A stretch of DNA of 64,000 nt from Seriola aureovittata (taxonomy: Eukaryota > Chordata > Actinopteri > Carangiformes > Carangidae): contig NC_079384.1 of NCBI RefSeq assembly GCF_021018895.1, positions 13,965,140-14,029,139 of the forward strand, written 5' to 3'. Within the stretch, counting starts at the first letter, position 1, and every line of letters begins with the position of its first letter. The notes below the pieces were generated by a model. That model saw only the letters and a list, made by a program, of their open reading frames with translations, ran no database searches and was not told the origin of the DNA. The translations under genes and the position numbers were made by a program. Of this stretch, positions 1 to 10,840 are shown one piece after another.

Positions 1-89
1 CTTTTGGAAAAAGCATAGCGTCTCTGAGGCCTGGATTCAAAGTTCAATTTTTTTTCTTTTTTTTTTCCATTGAATTAAAATTTCACCAG

Positions 90-167
90 CTGCATCTCGC
101 CGCTCAGGAAATGCAGGAGGCCTTGGGGGAAACGCATCACTGCATCAACTACCAGCAAACTGAAAAG
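90..167 (+). CDS. Candidate internal coding exon of an unidentified gene
   Basis: A long T-rich tract (about 49-67) leads to a CAG acceptor at 87-89. A 78-bp open segment follows and ends in AAG before a GTACAT donor. Read in phase 0 it gives 26 residues of polar, helix-prone sequence containing LAAQEMQEALGE, which looks like coiled coil. The length is an exact multiple of three and the splice signals are reasonable. I do not recognise the protein. It may join the candidate terminal exon near 790-1044. An alternative is chance, because the segment is short and the other frame on the - strand is also open. Confidence 0.3.
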
Positions 168-786
168 GTACATGAAAAAAAGGCATCCTTCAAAATCTAT
201 TAAAGTAAACCCGTAGCCTGGCTGCATCAGTAGCTTTTTGCATGTGTGCATCCAAAGGAGCATACAAGCAATTCATGTGTGGATTTAGGGCTAAGACATG
301 ACTCATATCTCTGGTTTTATCTCTTTATTTTCCAAGAAGTAACAAGAGCCCTTTCTCCTTGTTCTATATAGGATCTATCAAATTGCTCCCTTGAGCAACA
401 GTTTCTTTCCTCCATTGAAAAGGACAGCACGCTCTTTTTTACACTAACGGGGTCATGGATCAGCGAACTCGGGACAGCGCTGAGATGGCTTGGTCTTGTT
501 TTTCTGATTCAGAGGAGGACAACTGTAGTGCCCTGCTACATTTGATTACATTTTGTTTCTTTAAATATGTGTTTCAGTTGATAAATATGCAGCATATGTT
601 GAAATATTGTCTGTTAAATTACTGCTGGTGTGAAATAAGTTTGCATTAATATGGACGAATTTATATTTGATATTTTATCTGGGAAAGTACTGAAATGTCC
701 TCTGTTCTGAATAGTCCTTGAACATCTCATGTGTTTTTTCTTTGTTTATTTGGGCTGCCTCCCTGCTGCTTCCACGCATGCTGCTG

Positions 787-1044
787 CTGTAGAGGGCGCT
801 CAGGACTGTGTGTGTTTATACGGACCGGGCTCCACGACTGGTTTCTCCATCTCATCTCACGTCTCGTCGCTGGACAGAGGGTTTGAGCGAACTGCTGCCA
901 ACAGTTTCTGAGTTTCCAAGGATCCGTGAGTACAATGAAAATACTTTTCTTGAGGATTCAAATGAGCTCCAACATGCGCGCCAACGATATGGTGCCATAA
1001 CTGAGTTTACAAAACCCTGGATATTTTATTTCATTTTATTTTAA
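787..1044 (+). CDS. Candidate terminal coding exon of an unidentified gene
   Basis: A pyrimidine-rich stretch (730-780) precedes possible acceptors ending near 790 (CTGTAG) and 802 (CTCAG). Two phase-0 readings are possible. From the first acceptor the frame stays open to TAA at 1042-1044 and contains SRRWTEGLSELLPTVSEF and NELQHARQRYG. From the second it stops with TGA at about 909-911 and ends SLDRGFERTAANSF. A polyadenylation-type AATAAA follows near 1098. Either reading could join in phase with the exon at 90-167. I recognise neither product, and both could be chance. Confidence 0.25.
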
Positions 1045-1099
1045 GAGTCACCAGGACATTTCAAAAGGGTGATTGCCGGTTTATATTTTTGTGTCAATA

Positions 1100-4000
1100 A
1101 ATATATTATGCTGCTGCATTATATGTTGTGGGTTTAATGTTTATTCATGTCTGATAGGTAAGGGCTATGGTGTCTTAAAGGTATGCATGGGAGTTTGTAA
1201 GCTCACATAAACAGTATAGCTATAAAATCAAGCTAACCAGCCCTCTCTGCACCCTAGTCAGAGTCATATGTTTTTGTTAAAGTAGACACATCCCAAATTC
1301 AATATTTTAGTATCCTCCTACCAATTCACCTCCCATGCTAAAAGTGTTATCAGGTGTAAAGAGGTATGCCATGACAATTCTGTAACAAATTAGAGTTGAG
1401 TAGGAGGGCTACACAACATACAGAGGTGGACTACAGTTAAATGTGTTCATTTTTTTATGTGACAGCTGAGGTTAGTGTCATTTCAGAGAGCAGATGTAAC
1501 TGACATTTAGAAAATCTGGGTGTGGAACAGCAGGTCAGGCTGTGGGACACAGATTTCCCAGAAATGACATGTGGGGTCAGCAGTCATACTCTCTGCAAAT
1601 GGAGATAGGATGTAGCAACCAGGCTAAAAGGCTAGGACCAGAGAGGTACATCGAAAAAATACTTAATGAATGAAGATTTATTGAATTTGTTTCCAGGATC
1701 AGTACACTGTCAAACACTTCTCTACACTACACTCCATGTTAAGAGCTTATTTTGTGCGTAAGCCTTTAATTAGCTAACATTATTGGAATAGACCAGTCTA
1801 TAGTCCATAGCCATGTTAGCTCTGTCGTGGTCCTCCCAACGTAAACGCACAGCGACTGTCCACATGAGGGATGGCACAGTGCAGTACGCAGTGTTCAGGT
1901 GAAAGCCACTTTCCATATCTTCCTCTGAAGGAACCACGTCTTCATCTAAAAAGCTATGCTGGTAGTCTAGCGCGACATGTACTGGCAGTGATTACCGTCT
2001 ACAGAACCCTGTTAAATTTGAAAAAAAATTCAGGACTTTATCACCTTCCAGTAGTAGTATCAAAAAAGACCAAAAAATGTTCCCTCCCCTCACACACTAA
2101 AGATCTGACCTGGGGACAGAGAGAAAAGGGTTGAAAGCAACTACCAGACCTTTTCACCAGCTACAAAGACTTCTGTTAGAATAATTTAAAAGATGCTTTA
2201 ATCACATTAAAGATCATTGTGGCTTTAAGAGCTGAGGACTTCAAACATAGCCACCAGGTACTGAATATATATTATATTGCTAAAACCCCCGAACTGAAGA
2301 ATTCCTACATACTGACTGTACATATTGTGACAAAATATGCTAGAAGACACAAAGTGAAATGAGGCCGCAGCAGTAATCTATATATGCTGTGACAGTTCTG
2401 GAGCACACATTACGTGGTATATCTAGACATGGTCTATGTAAATATCTCTTCCCTACTGGAGTCATATGAAAACACCTGTGACAGGAGAGATGATGTAAAG
2501 GAACACACAAAACACGTATCATGTTTCCCCAAAAGCCAAACAAACTAAAAACAGAATAGCTTCTGTTTCAGGGACAAAACAATAGCAACTTCCCCTTCAG
2601 GTTCCAGGAAGTACAAAGGAATTTCCCAAGGGGGGTTTTCTTGTTAGTTTTTTTGCTGCTAAATGCAATTTGTTCTCTAATCAATTGCACCTGATAGTCC
2701 AAGTTTTAAAAGTTGACGCACGCAGCTGTCGGCCAAAGAGGCAAGGGGTAAAGACAACAAAAATATACTGAAATACCCACATTTAATTATCTCGGAGCCA
2801 AAAATTTGATTATAAGATAATTGAATTGATTTTCAATTTACGCATGTAACAATGTAAAAACCCCACCAGTAACTTTAGGAGCAGCAGCAGCAAGTGGATT
2901 GAAATGACAGAGAAACCAACAGTCCAGCGTTCGAAGAGTAAAACTAGCTGTTGAAAACTAAACTCTGTGCATTTTGGCTCATCAGTTTGATTTTATAATA
3001 AACAGCTAAATAAAGTAAAGGCTTATTCAAATATTTTTTGTGATATCACATTTCCTCATTTCCTAACATCCTGTAGATACTCCTAAAATGTAATAAAATA
3101 CTGGTTCTGTGTGACAGTTTTAAGTTCCCCTGTTTTACATTTACAAGCAGTACATAAACATTTAGTAATAGTTTACACACAATGTAGTTAATAAACACAT
3201 CTACGTTTTTCTTATTGTATTTGTGAACAACTATAGTTCCTCCTATGGACACCTATAACTGGAGGCTGGTGTGTAAACAGTTGATGAATGACAATATAAT
3301 AAAACACAGCCGTGATAATATAAACTGTATCTTCATGGAGAAGTTATGATGGTTGTCGAGTACCGTCCATTCATAAATGCTTAAAATTATAATATATATA
3401 TAGTCAAGGCTGGTCAAGTCAACTACATTGTACAGAATAAAGCAATGTAATATTTACGTTTTGGACAATCGGGTTGGCAGCATTATTGAAGAATATGATC
3501 TGGGTGGACATCAAGCAACTTCCAGGTGCTGCCTGCAGATAGGACCTGAGCCACACGACCTCCTCTCCACCATGAAGAACTGGAAAGAGTACAGACGACA
3601 CAAAACCACATCATTCACACGTGCAGGAGAAGCAAACAAACACGGAGAGCAAGGGAGCGACGAGGAGGAGGCTGGGACTTCTGGAGGACGAAGATCCAGA
3701 TCCAAAACATCTGGAATGAGGCACCGACTGCCAGGGGAGAGGGAGAGAGGTCCCAGAGAGGCCAATGGTCCAGCACAGAGAGCCTGAATGAAAAGAGAGG
3801 AGGGAGGGAGGAGAAAATAGGGGGATAGAGAGAGAGAGAGATAGGCACACAGCCTGGACGCTCATGTGCTTAAGGGAATAAATAAGCAGAGGATTAGAGC
3901 GCTGCAGTGGTTATCAGGAAGTTTACAGTGACTTTACTGTACGTAGTATTGAGACTGAGACAGACCCGCCAACAGGAGAATGGTAACAAATACCAGACCT

Positions 4001-5536
4001 GGAGTAATCAAAGAATAAGCCACTAATTGAAGTTTAAGGCATAAAGATGATCAATGTGGTGCCTGTGCGCGCAGCAGTGAGCTCATACAATGGCGATTAT
4101 CTAAGGAATTTTATTTGAGGGATTTTATCAGGTGTTTTGTGGAACACTTCACCACCACAAGTAGAAGGGTGATAATTAGATGGTGGGGGAGGGAGATAAT
4201 CTCAACATTATAGACTGGGCTGTCACTCATAGTCTGCACTATGAGGATCAACTATGCCAGTGGACTCCAAAACTGCACCACCTTTAAATCCGACAGACTT
4301 GCTTGGTGAGCGTCAAGTCCCGAATGTCAGACCGGACTTCAGCGGCCGTCTGTATTCCTAAAGTATCAGCGTCTGTTCCAGAAGGATGAAGGCCGTCCGC
4401 CGTCAGCAGGTCGGGACGGCCTCAGAAAGAAGGTCAGGTATCAACAAAACCAAATCCCTGCTCACTACAGTGACAAGCCAGCCAGCCAGTCAGTGAAGTA
4501 AGCCCACTGTGACATCTCATCATCACCAGTGTTGTGCATGAATGTGCTTAAGGAGCACTCTTCATTGAGTGTGTGGGGTTCCTCGTTTCTCCCTATGAAA
4601 TGCCAACACCCCCAAGATTAGCCACTATGTCAAAAAGGTGCTTTCCCAAGGTAACCAGTGAATAATGCTGCGGGTGATTACATAAAACATACTGTCATTT
4701 GTCAACATTTAACCCTCTGAGAGGTTTGTCATTCAAGTTATAAGAACAGCGATCTGATCAAAGTATTGTACAAATGATGCTAATGGAAAACTGCCCATTT
4801 CCAACCAGCACTTTATAAGGGTTTTCATTAAGCAGCCATTGTAGATTTCTGATGTTCCAAGTAAGCAACGCACTCCAGGGAGCAGGATTAACATAAATAA
4901 TAAGGACAGATGAAATTGAATTATAGGGCTTTATGGTCACGCTGGCAAGAACTCAGCGCCCTCTTTCTGGCACACTGGTAGTAGATGTAAAAGATATTAA
5001 AAACATTTACAGTGCTCACACGTTGTTGATCAAGACAATATAACTGAGTATTTATAATGAAATCAAACTGTAGCTGGTCGGTCGGGTGTGTTGCTATTAA
5101 TGTGGTTATGTGAAGGAGCTGGCAGAGGCAGCAGGTAGAGCTTGACACGAGGAAGCTGCTTTGGGACCTGGAATCGATCCAGAACAACCAGTTCAGCAGC
5201 ATACCAGCACGTCTCAGTTTCTGAGAAACAACGGCTAACAGATAGAATAATGTGATCTCCTCCATGCATGTCCACACAACCTCTCAGTTTGAAGATTAAA
5301 ATATGCTTTATTTATGGTCACTGTTGCACAGACTGTGCAACAATGAAATAAGACCAAACACTAATTAACCTAATGACACAAAAATAATCAACAGCAGTAA
5401 TAGGTTAAATGGAAAATATAACATATATGAAGGTTGGTGCAGATTTACATGTATACATACTATAAGGCCACCCATTCACACAAGCAACATATTGATGAGG
5501 TGTGAAGCCAGAGAGAGAGAGAAATAATAACAAACA
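1100..5536. other. Non-coding stretch left of the GIMAP array
   Basis: I see no recognisable gene here. Short open frames occur on both strands but carry no familiar motif. A purine-rich patch at 3760-3842, with a short (GA)n run at 3826-3842, makes several overlapping frames look open on both strands; I treat this as composition. A small GC-rich patch near 4290-4440 contains an ATG followed by about 50 open bases, without a convincing gene model. Confidence 0.5.
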
Positions 5537-5758
5537 GGTTTCACAGAAGGGTGGTGACACTAAAGGGACTTTTACACCTGATCACTTTGGTTTAAACAAA
5601 CTGCCGTCTACATATAAACATACTGTGAATTCACCCAATCACCAAGCCACATGTTGCTGATGAGGCTGTAAATTCTGAAATTACTATGAATTTAAGCAGC
5701 TACAACATCAAATTGTTAGAAAAACTGTTTCATTGGAGGAAACAAACAGCAACATGGG

Positions 5759-5767
5759 TTCCATGAA
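5759..5767 (+). promoter_or_regulatory. GAS-like (STAT-type) motif upstream of GIMAP copy A
   Basis: TTCCATGAA fits the palindromic TTCNNNGAA consensus bound by STAT dimers. It lies 229 bp before the ATG. The same motif is kept upstream of copies B and C. A CCAAT box in reverse orientation (ATTGG) lies about 25 bp upstream. Because the copies are recent duplicates, conservation between them is weak evidence. Function is inferred only. Confidence 0.3.
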
Positions 5768-5987
5768 AACAACAGGTGTGACTTTCTGGTGCAGAAAGTC
5801 AACTAGATGACAAGCTGATAAGTTTTATCAATGATCTGATCTCTTCTTCATGAAAATATGCTGTTGGTCCTGTGACTGACAAAGGAGGGAGTGGGTATGA
5901 TGAAAAACAAACACACAGTCAACAACAAGACGGAGGGAATGAAACTCATTAAGAAGCCTAATTAGTTAATTTCCCTCTTCAGAAAAC

Positions 5988-8444
5988 ATGAAGAAAGCTA
6001 CATCTGCCAAAGGTGAGTTAATGTAAATGAGAAATGATTCATCAACAGGCTGTAAGTGTATTTTTCCTTCATGTTACCATCTCTGTCTCACTCTCTGTCA
6101 GAGCTGAATGTGGTGATTGTGGGATCACAAGGCTCACATAAAGATCTGGTTGGAAACATCATCCTGGGAAGAAACGCGTTTGATGCCGTAGATGCAACAT
6201 TCGACTGTGAGAAGGGAGAGGGAGAAGTGTGTGAGCGAAGAGTCACGTTGGTCCAAACCCCTGGATGGCTGCGAGGATATCAGCTGTGTGATACAGCAGG
6301 ACTTTTCAAGACAGAGACGATTCTCAGCGTCACTCTGTGTCCACCTGGACTGCATGGTTTCCTGCTGGTGATTAATGCTGAGCTTCCATTCACAGATGTC
6401 TACAAGAAGACGACAAAGGAGCACTTGGAGTATTGTTTTGGTGAGAAGGTGTGGGATCACACTGTAGTGGTCTTCAGCCACAGAGGCGATATGGACCATG
6501 AAACCATTGAGGATTACATCAGTAAAGAAGGGGCACCACTCCAGTCGCTGCTGGAGGCCTGTGGTAACAGGTATCATGTTCTCTGTGATGATGGGACAGA
6601 CAACAGCACGAACGTCAGACAGCTGTTTGAGAAGCTCGACACCATGGTGGCAGAAAACAGTTGTTATGAAGTTGAGAGCAGGCTGATACAAACTGTTGAA
6701 GAGAGGAGGAAGGAGGTGGACAAAAAAGCTGAGGAGTTGCGTCTGCAGACACAACAAGAAAGGCAAAGGCTCAGAAGGCTCCTGAGTGGTCAGTTGAATG
6801 TTTTCATGAATGTTTGTTAAAAAGAAAATATCTGTCTTTTAGCCATCATTCCTTTTGGTAATAACATTGTAATGGCAATAAAACAGCAGCTACAACATTG
6901 TAAACAAATTTATTTGGAAAGGCAAACAGTAAATTACCACCTAAAATGTCTGTTGTAAACATCCATCACACTTTACAAGAATGATTTAATCTCAAAAGGT
7001 CCACTTTTTCAGAGCTTTCAACCACATTTCAGTCACTTAGCAGACCTGTTAAGCTTAGATTGTTTTGTTATAAATTTTAAAAAATTACAAAAATCATACT
7101 CAGCAAGAATTGTCCTTTAAATTAACCAGATTTCTAAAAACTGTTTTCTTACACAGAGCCAAAACCCAGTCTGAGAATCTTGATGGTCGGGTGGGTGTTT
7201 TCTGGGAAGAGTGCCGCTGGCAACAGGATTTTAAGAAGCAAACAGTTTCAGTCTGGTGAGAGAACAATGAAAGCTTTAAAGCAAAGTGGCGAGGTGGCTG
7301 GAAGAGAGGTCGTCATCGTGGACACTCCTGGATGGTGGAAATTCTTCCCAGCGACGTACACCCCTCAGATTGTGAAGTCTGAGATTTTAGAAGGGGTGTC
7401 TCTGTGCTCGCCATCACCAAATGTCGTTCTGCTGGTGGTGCCGCCTGACACATCATTTACTGATGAACAAAAAAGAGTCACAGAGGACAACATGAGGCTA
7501 CTTGGACAGAGAGTGTGGAGACATGTAATACTGCCGTTTACATCTGGGGACACTTTGGGAAACAAAACTATAGAGCAACACATTGAAAGTGAAGGAAAGC
7601 CTCTCCGTGGGCTGATTGAGAAATGTGGAAAGAGGTATCATGTCCTTGACAACAGGAGCAAAGCTGATGATCAGGTAACAGAGCTGCTGGAGAAGATGGA
7701 GGAGATGGTGGCAGGAAACTGTTCTTTGTACCTCAATGAAACAGATGATCCACAACAACAAGAGAAAAGTGATGAACCAACTAAAAACAAAGATGAGAGC
7801 ACAGCCAAAGAGATCACAGAACAACTTAACATTGAATGGGATCGCAAGAACTGGGAAGAACACTGTACGTTAAAAGGAGACGACAGTATGAGTTTCCTAA
7901 TGAACTGTAAGCATCCAGAGGCACTGACACAACAGTAAAAAGCCACACTTTGCAGTATATTTCTACAGTATCTTTAATTTATTTTATCCTTAGTATAACT
8001 AACATGATTATTGTATTTTCTAACCAGTTAGTGAAGACAAGCAGAGGCTCAAAGATTTTGAAGGAGAGGAAGAAGACAAACTACAAAGTGAAGATGATGC
8101 AGGATCCGTCTCTCTGAACATGATTAAGAGATTGATGGAGAAAGAGTGGATCAGACGAGAGGCAGCAGTGGAACATATCCACATGTTCTTTGCAGGTGAA
8201 TATATCAAATATCTAAAGTAAAAGCAAATAAATTCTGTCTTGTTCAGTTTTGTATCGTTTTAACATTTTATTTTCTGCCACAGGTGAGAGAGCCATCTCT
8301 GAACCAGATGCTGTTAAGCTGCGGGAATCAAGAGAAAAAGTCCTATCATGGCGGGAAACCATCAAAACTTCAGGCTATGGGTCAAACTCTACCACCAGCA
8401 GGGAAGCAGAGGAAGAGACTGAACAAGAAGTACTTCCATGTTAA
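5988..8444 (+). CDS. GIMAP/AIG1-family GTPase, copy A (degenerate plus active G domain)
   Basis: Five exons: 5988-6012, 6102-6788, 7157-7906, 8028-8195 and 8284-8444. All introns are GT-AG and the phases join without a break into 596 residues. The ATG follows an acceptor-like CTCTTCAG, so a 5' UTR exon probably lies upstream. Exon 2 encodes an AIG1-like domain whose P-loop reads GSQGSHKD (residues 16-23) instead of GxxGxGKS. Its G3 motif reads QTPG (60-63) instead of DTPG, so it probably does not hydrolyse GTP. Residues about 205-236 look like coiled coil. Exon 3 encodes an intact AIG1 domain: GWVFSGKS (249-256), DTPGWW (293-298) and FTSGD (365-369). Exons 4-5 give a highly charged tail ending in LPC. 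No signal peptide or membrane segment is seen. GIMAPs are septin-like GTPases of vertebrate immune cells, acting on membranes and lymphocyte survival. Fish have many, and the DTPGWW form is typical of fish. The role of this copy is inferred. Confidence 0.9.
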
Positions 8445-10365
8445 AACCATGTTTATAATGTGAAAGAACACCAAGTCATTTACTGCACTTCATTGAACCA
8501 AAGTGTTTGGTACACACAGGACTGTCATCAGGAAGCTTTACACTTGTGTTCAAACCATTTAAATACAAACTACAACACATTGTAGAGGGAAGTTACTCTG
8601 CATTGATGATTTGTAGCTGGTTAGGCTGTAAAGACGCTCCTCTCAGTCGGACAATATTAACAAAATATTAGATTGTATTTGAAAAATTATACACTGCAGT
8701 ATTACTGATGGAGTAACTAGCTACATACACCTCGTTTCCAGTTCAACCAGTGAAAACCATTTCTGTTTGAAACATTGTCATGATCATGTTGAAGAAAGAA
8801 ACTGGGGAACAAGATGACAGTGTGCAGATATTTTCCATATCTTTTAGTGCAGATTATTGTTACCTGGCCAGCACCTGCAAATGATTTATAGTTGTGGTTG
8901 TGGCTGATGATTGTCTTGTTAAAGTGAAAGCATCTCATGAACTAGTACAAAGACGCTCCAGCAAAAACAACCCTTAATACTATGGCCTCAGTTTACTACT
9001 ATTATGTTTGTGTTGGAGGCCAAATCAAAAACAGGTACATGTGTTTTTAAGTGTAATACAGGAGGATCATGGATATAAAGGATTGTATAACTACATTTTA
9101 TTACCTATATTATTTTATGATATACTGTTGTTGACCCCAGACAGTGAATAAATATGGTCTGGGTGGAGATGTATGTATATTTGTACAGTTAAAACTCCAG
9201 GACCTGCCCTGTTGGCTGAAGCTGGGGCAAATGGCGCCAATGATGGATGAAGAAAATCTGAAATACCTGTCATACTGTACATTGTTTCTACTGCAGACAA
9301 CAGCAGTTTGACGTGTGTCACTTTGTCCCAGGATGATTTCGTGACAGCAGTGAGATTATCTGTACAGACAAGCACTGATATAATCTCTGCTATGAAGAAG
9401 AAATATTTGGGTTTTTTCATGAGAATCTTCATGACAAAAATATTGAAGACGCAGATTTTATTTTCACTTTTGGAAAGATTGTTTTTAGAACAGAAGAAAG
9501 TCATTTTTGGAAGTATAATCAAAAGCTTACAATGACATAATCTGATTAATGTGACAAATTAAGTTCCAGACTAAAATAAAATTAAAAAGTAATCACATCT
9601 CTAAATAAAAAGACTGAAATATGGTTTGCTTTAGTATCACATAATAAAGGAGAAGCTTCAGAGATAAGATTAAACACATTCACTGATTTTTTTTGTTTTA
9701 TACTGTTAAATGATTTTCTATACCATATGACTATTTTCATTAAAGAATAAAGTCTTAATAATAAAAATATATATATATATTTTTATGCTGCTATTTATGA
9801 TCTTGTGAGTCTGTACTTCACTGTATGAAGAATGAAGTGAGATCTACGACATTTACCCAGGAAATGCAGGATTTGTATCATGTGTGCACTGTTGTATTCT
9901 ATGTACTGGAATAAAGATGCCTTCTCCAATCCTCATCAAGTCCTGCTTTGATCAATTTGATCCTGCTTTATTATTACAGCATTTCAAAGGTGGAGCATTG
10001 TTTTCCTGTTCCTTTGTACTACTAAAATAAAAGCTTACAGTTCAGCTGTGTGGCAAAAACAATATGCCAAGACCATGTTCCAACTTTGTCAAAAAACAGT
10101 GCCGTGACCCAAATGCAGACATGGTAGAAGCAGGTAAGGATAAGGTGAAGTCTTTTTATTTTGAAAGGAGCAGGTGAGTGGTGGTGAGCTGGTTGCAGGC
10201 TTGGCAGGTTAGTTTACAGCGATTCCTGTAGACAGAAAGGACTAAATGTTGAAGTTGCACGTAAAAGCCAAATAACGACCAGCTTGATAACTATGACTGA
10301 GCTGGAAGTGAGGCACATAAATCGAGCTTGATAGCCAACGTCTGGCAGAGGGGGGAGGGGAGACA
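8445..10365. other. 3' flank of GIMAP copy A
   Basis: This non-coding flank is shared with the other units. The block at about 9120-9535 recurs near 15365-15775 and 20405-20760. It carries open frames on both strands that are kept in copies A and B only because those copies are nearly identical. In copy C the block has indels, so I do not call a gene. AATAAA signals occur, for example at 9910-9915, and could serve polyadenylation. Confidence 0.6.
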
Positions 10366-10587
10366 GGTTTCATGGGAGGGTGGTGACACTGAAGGGACTT
10401 TTACACCTGACCGCTTTGGTTTAAACAAACTGCCCTATACATATATACATACTATGAATTCACCCAATCACCAAGCCACATGTTGCTGATGAGGCTGTAA
10501 ATTCTGAAATTACTATGAATTTAAGCAGCTACAATATCAAATTGTTAGAAAAACTGTTTCATTGGAGGAAACAAACAGCAACACAGG

Positions 10588-10596
10588 TTCCATGAA
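10588..10596 (+). promoter_or_regulatory. GAS-like motif upstream of GIMAP copy B
   Basis: TTCCATGAA (TTCNNNGAA type) lies 253 bp before the ATG of copy B, in the segment homologous to the motif of copy A. Confidence 0.3.
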
Positions 10597-10840
10597 AACA
10601 ACAGGTGTGACTTTCTGGTCCAGAAAGTCATCTAGATGACAAGTTTTATCAATGATCTGATCTCTTCTTCATGAAAATATGCTGTTGGTCCTGTGACTGA
10701 CAAAGGAGGGAGTGGGTATGATGAAAAACAAACACAATGTGAGAGCTACATTCAGTGTTGAGCTCACACAGTCAACAACAAGACGGAGGGAATGAAACTC
10801 ATCAAGCAGCCTTATTAGTTCATTTCCCTCTTCAGAAAAC

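Larger units (their letters stand above)
5537..10365 (+). repeat. Tandem duplication unit 1 (GIMAP copy A)
   Basis: This is the first of three head-to-tail homologous units. The boundary is placed where the text AGGGTGGTGACACT and its upstream neighbour recur at the start of each unit (5537, 10366 and 16518). The unit contains an upstream region with a TTCCATGAA motif, the five-exon gene and a long conserved 3' flank. The 3' flank includes the recurring block near 9120-9535. Boundaries are approximate to tens of bases. Confidence 0.8.

Noticed and set aside
3428..3787. Overlapping open frames on both strands around a purine-rich patch
   Set aside because: Composition effect of the GA-rich block. 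No domain, and no splice signals linking to neighbours.
6134..6766. 210-codon frame on the - strand, also at 10987-11619 and 17144-17776
   Set aside because: It lies exactly antisense to the GIMAP exon 2 of each copy and is conserved only because the copies are nearly identical. It shows no known domain.
7157..8444. Alternative view of exon 3 as a separate single-domain GIMAP gene
   Set aside because: Exon 2 ends and exon 3 begins with matching phase at good splice sites in all three copies, and exon 3 has no upstream in-frame start with promoter-like context. A two-domain gene is simpler.
9115..9535. Frames of 75 codons (+) and about 135 codons (-) shared by the 3' flanks of GIMAP copies A and B
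   Set aside because: The homologous block of copy C has indels that break both frames, so the conservation reflects recent duplication and not coding constraint.
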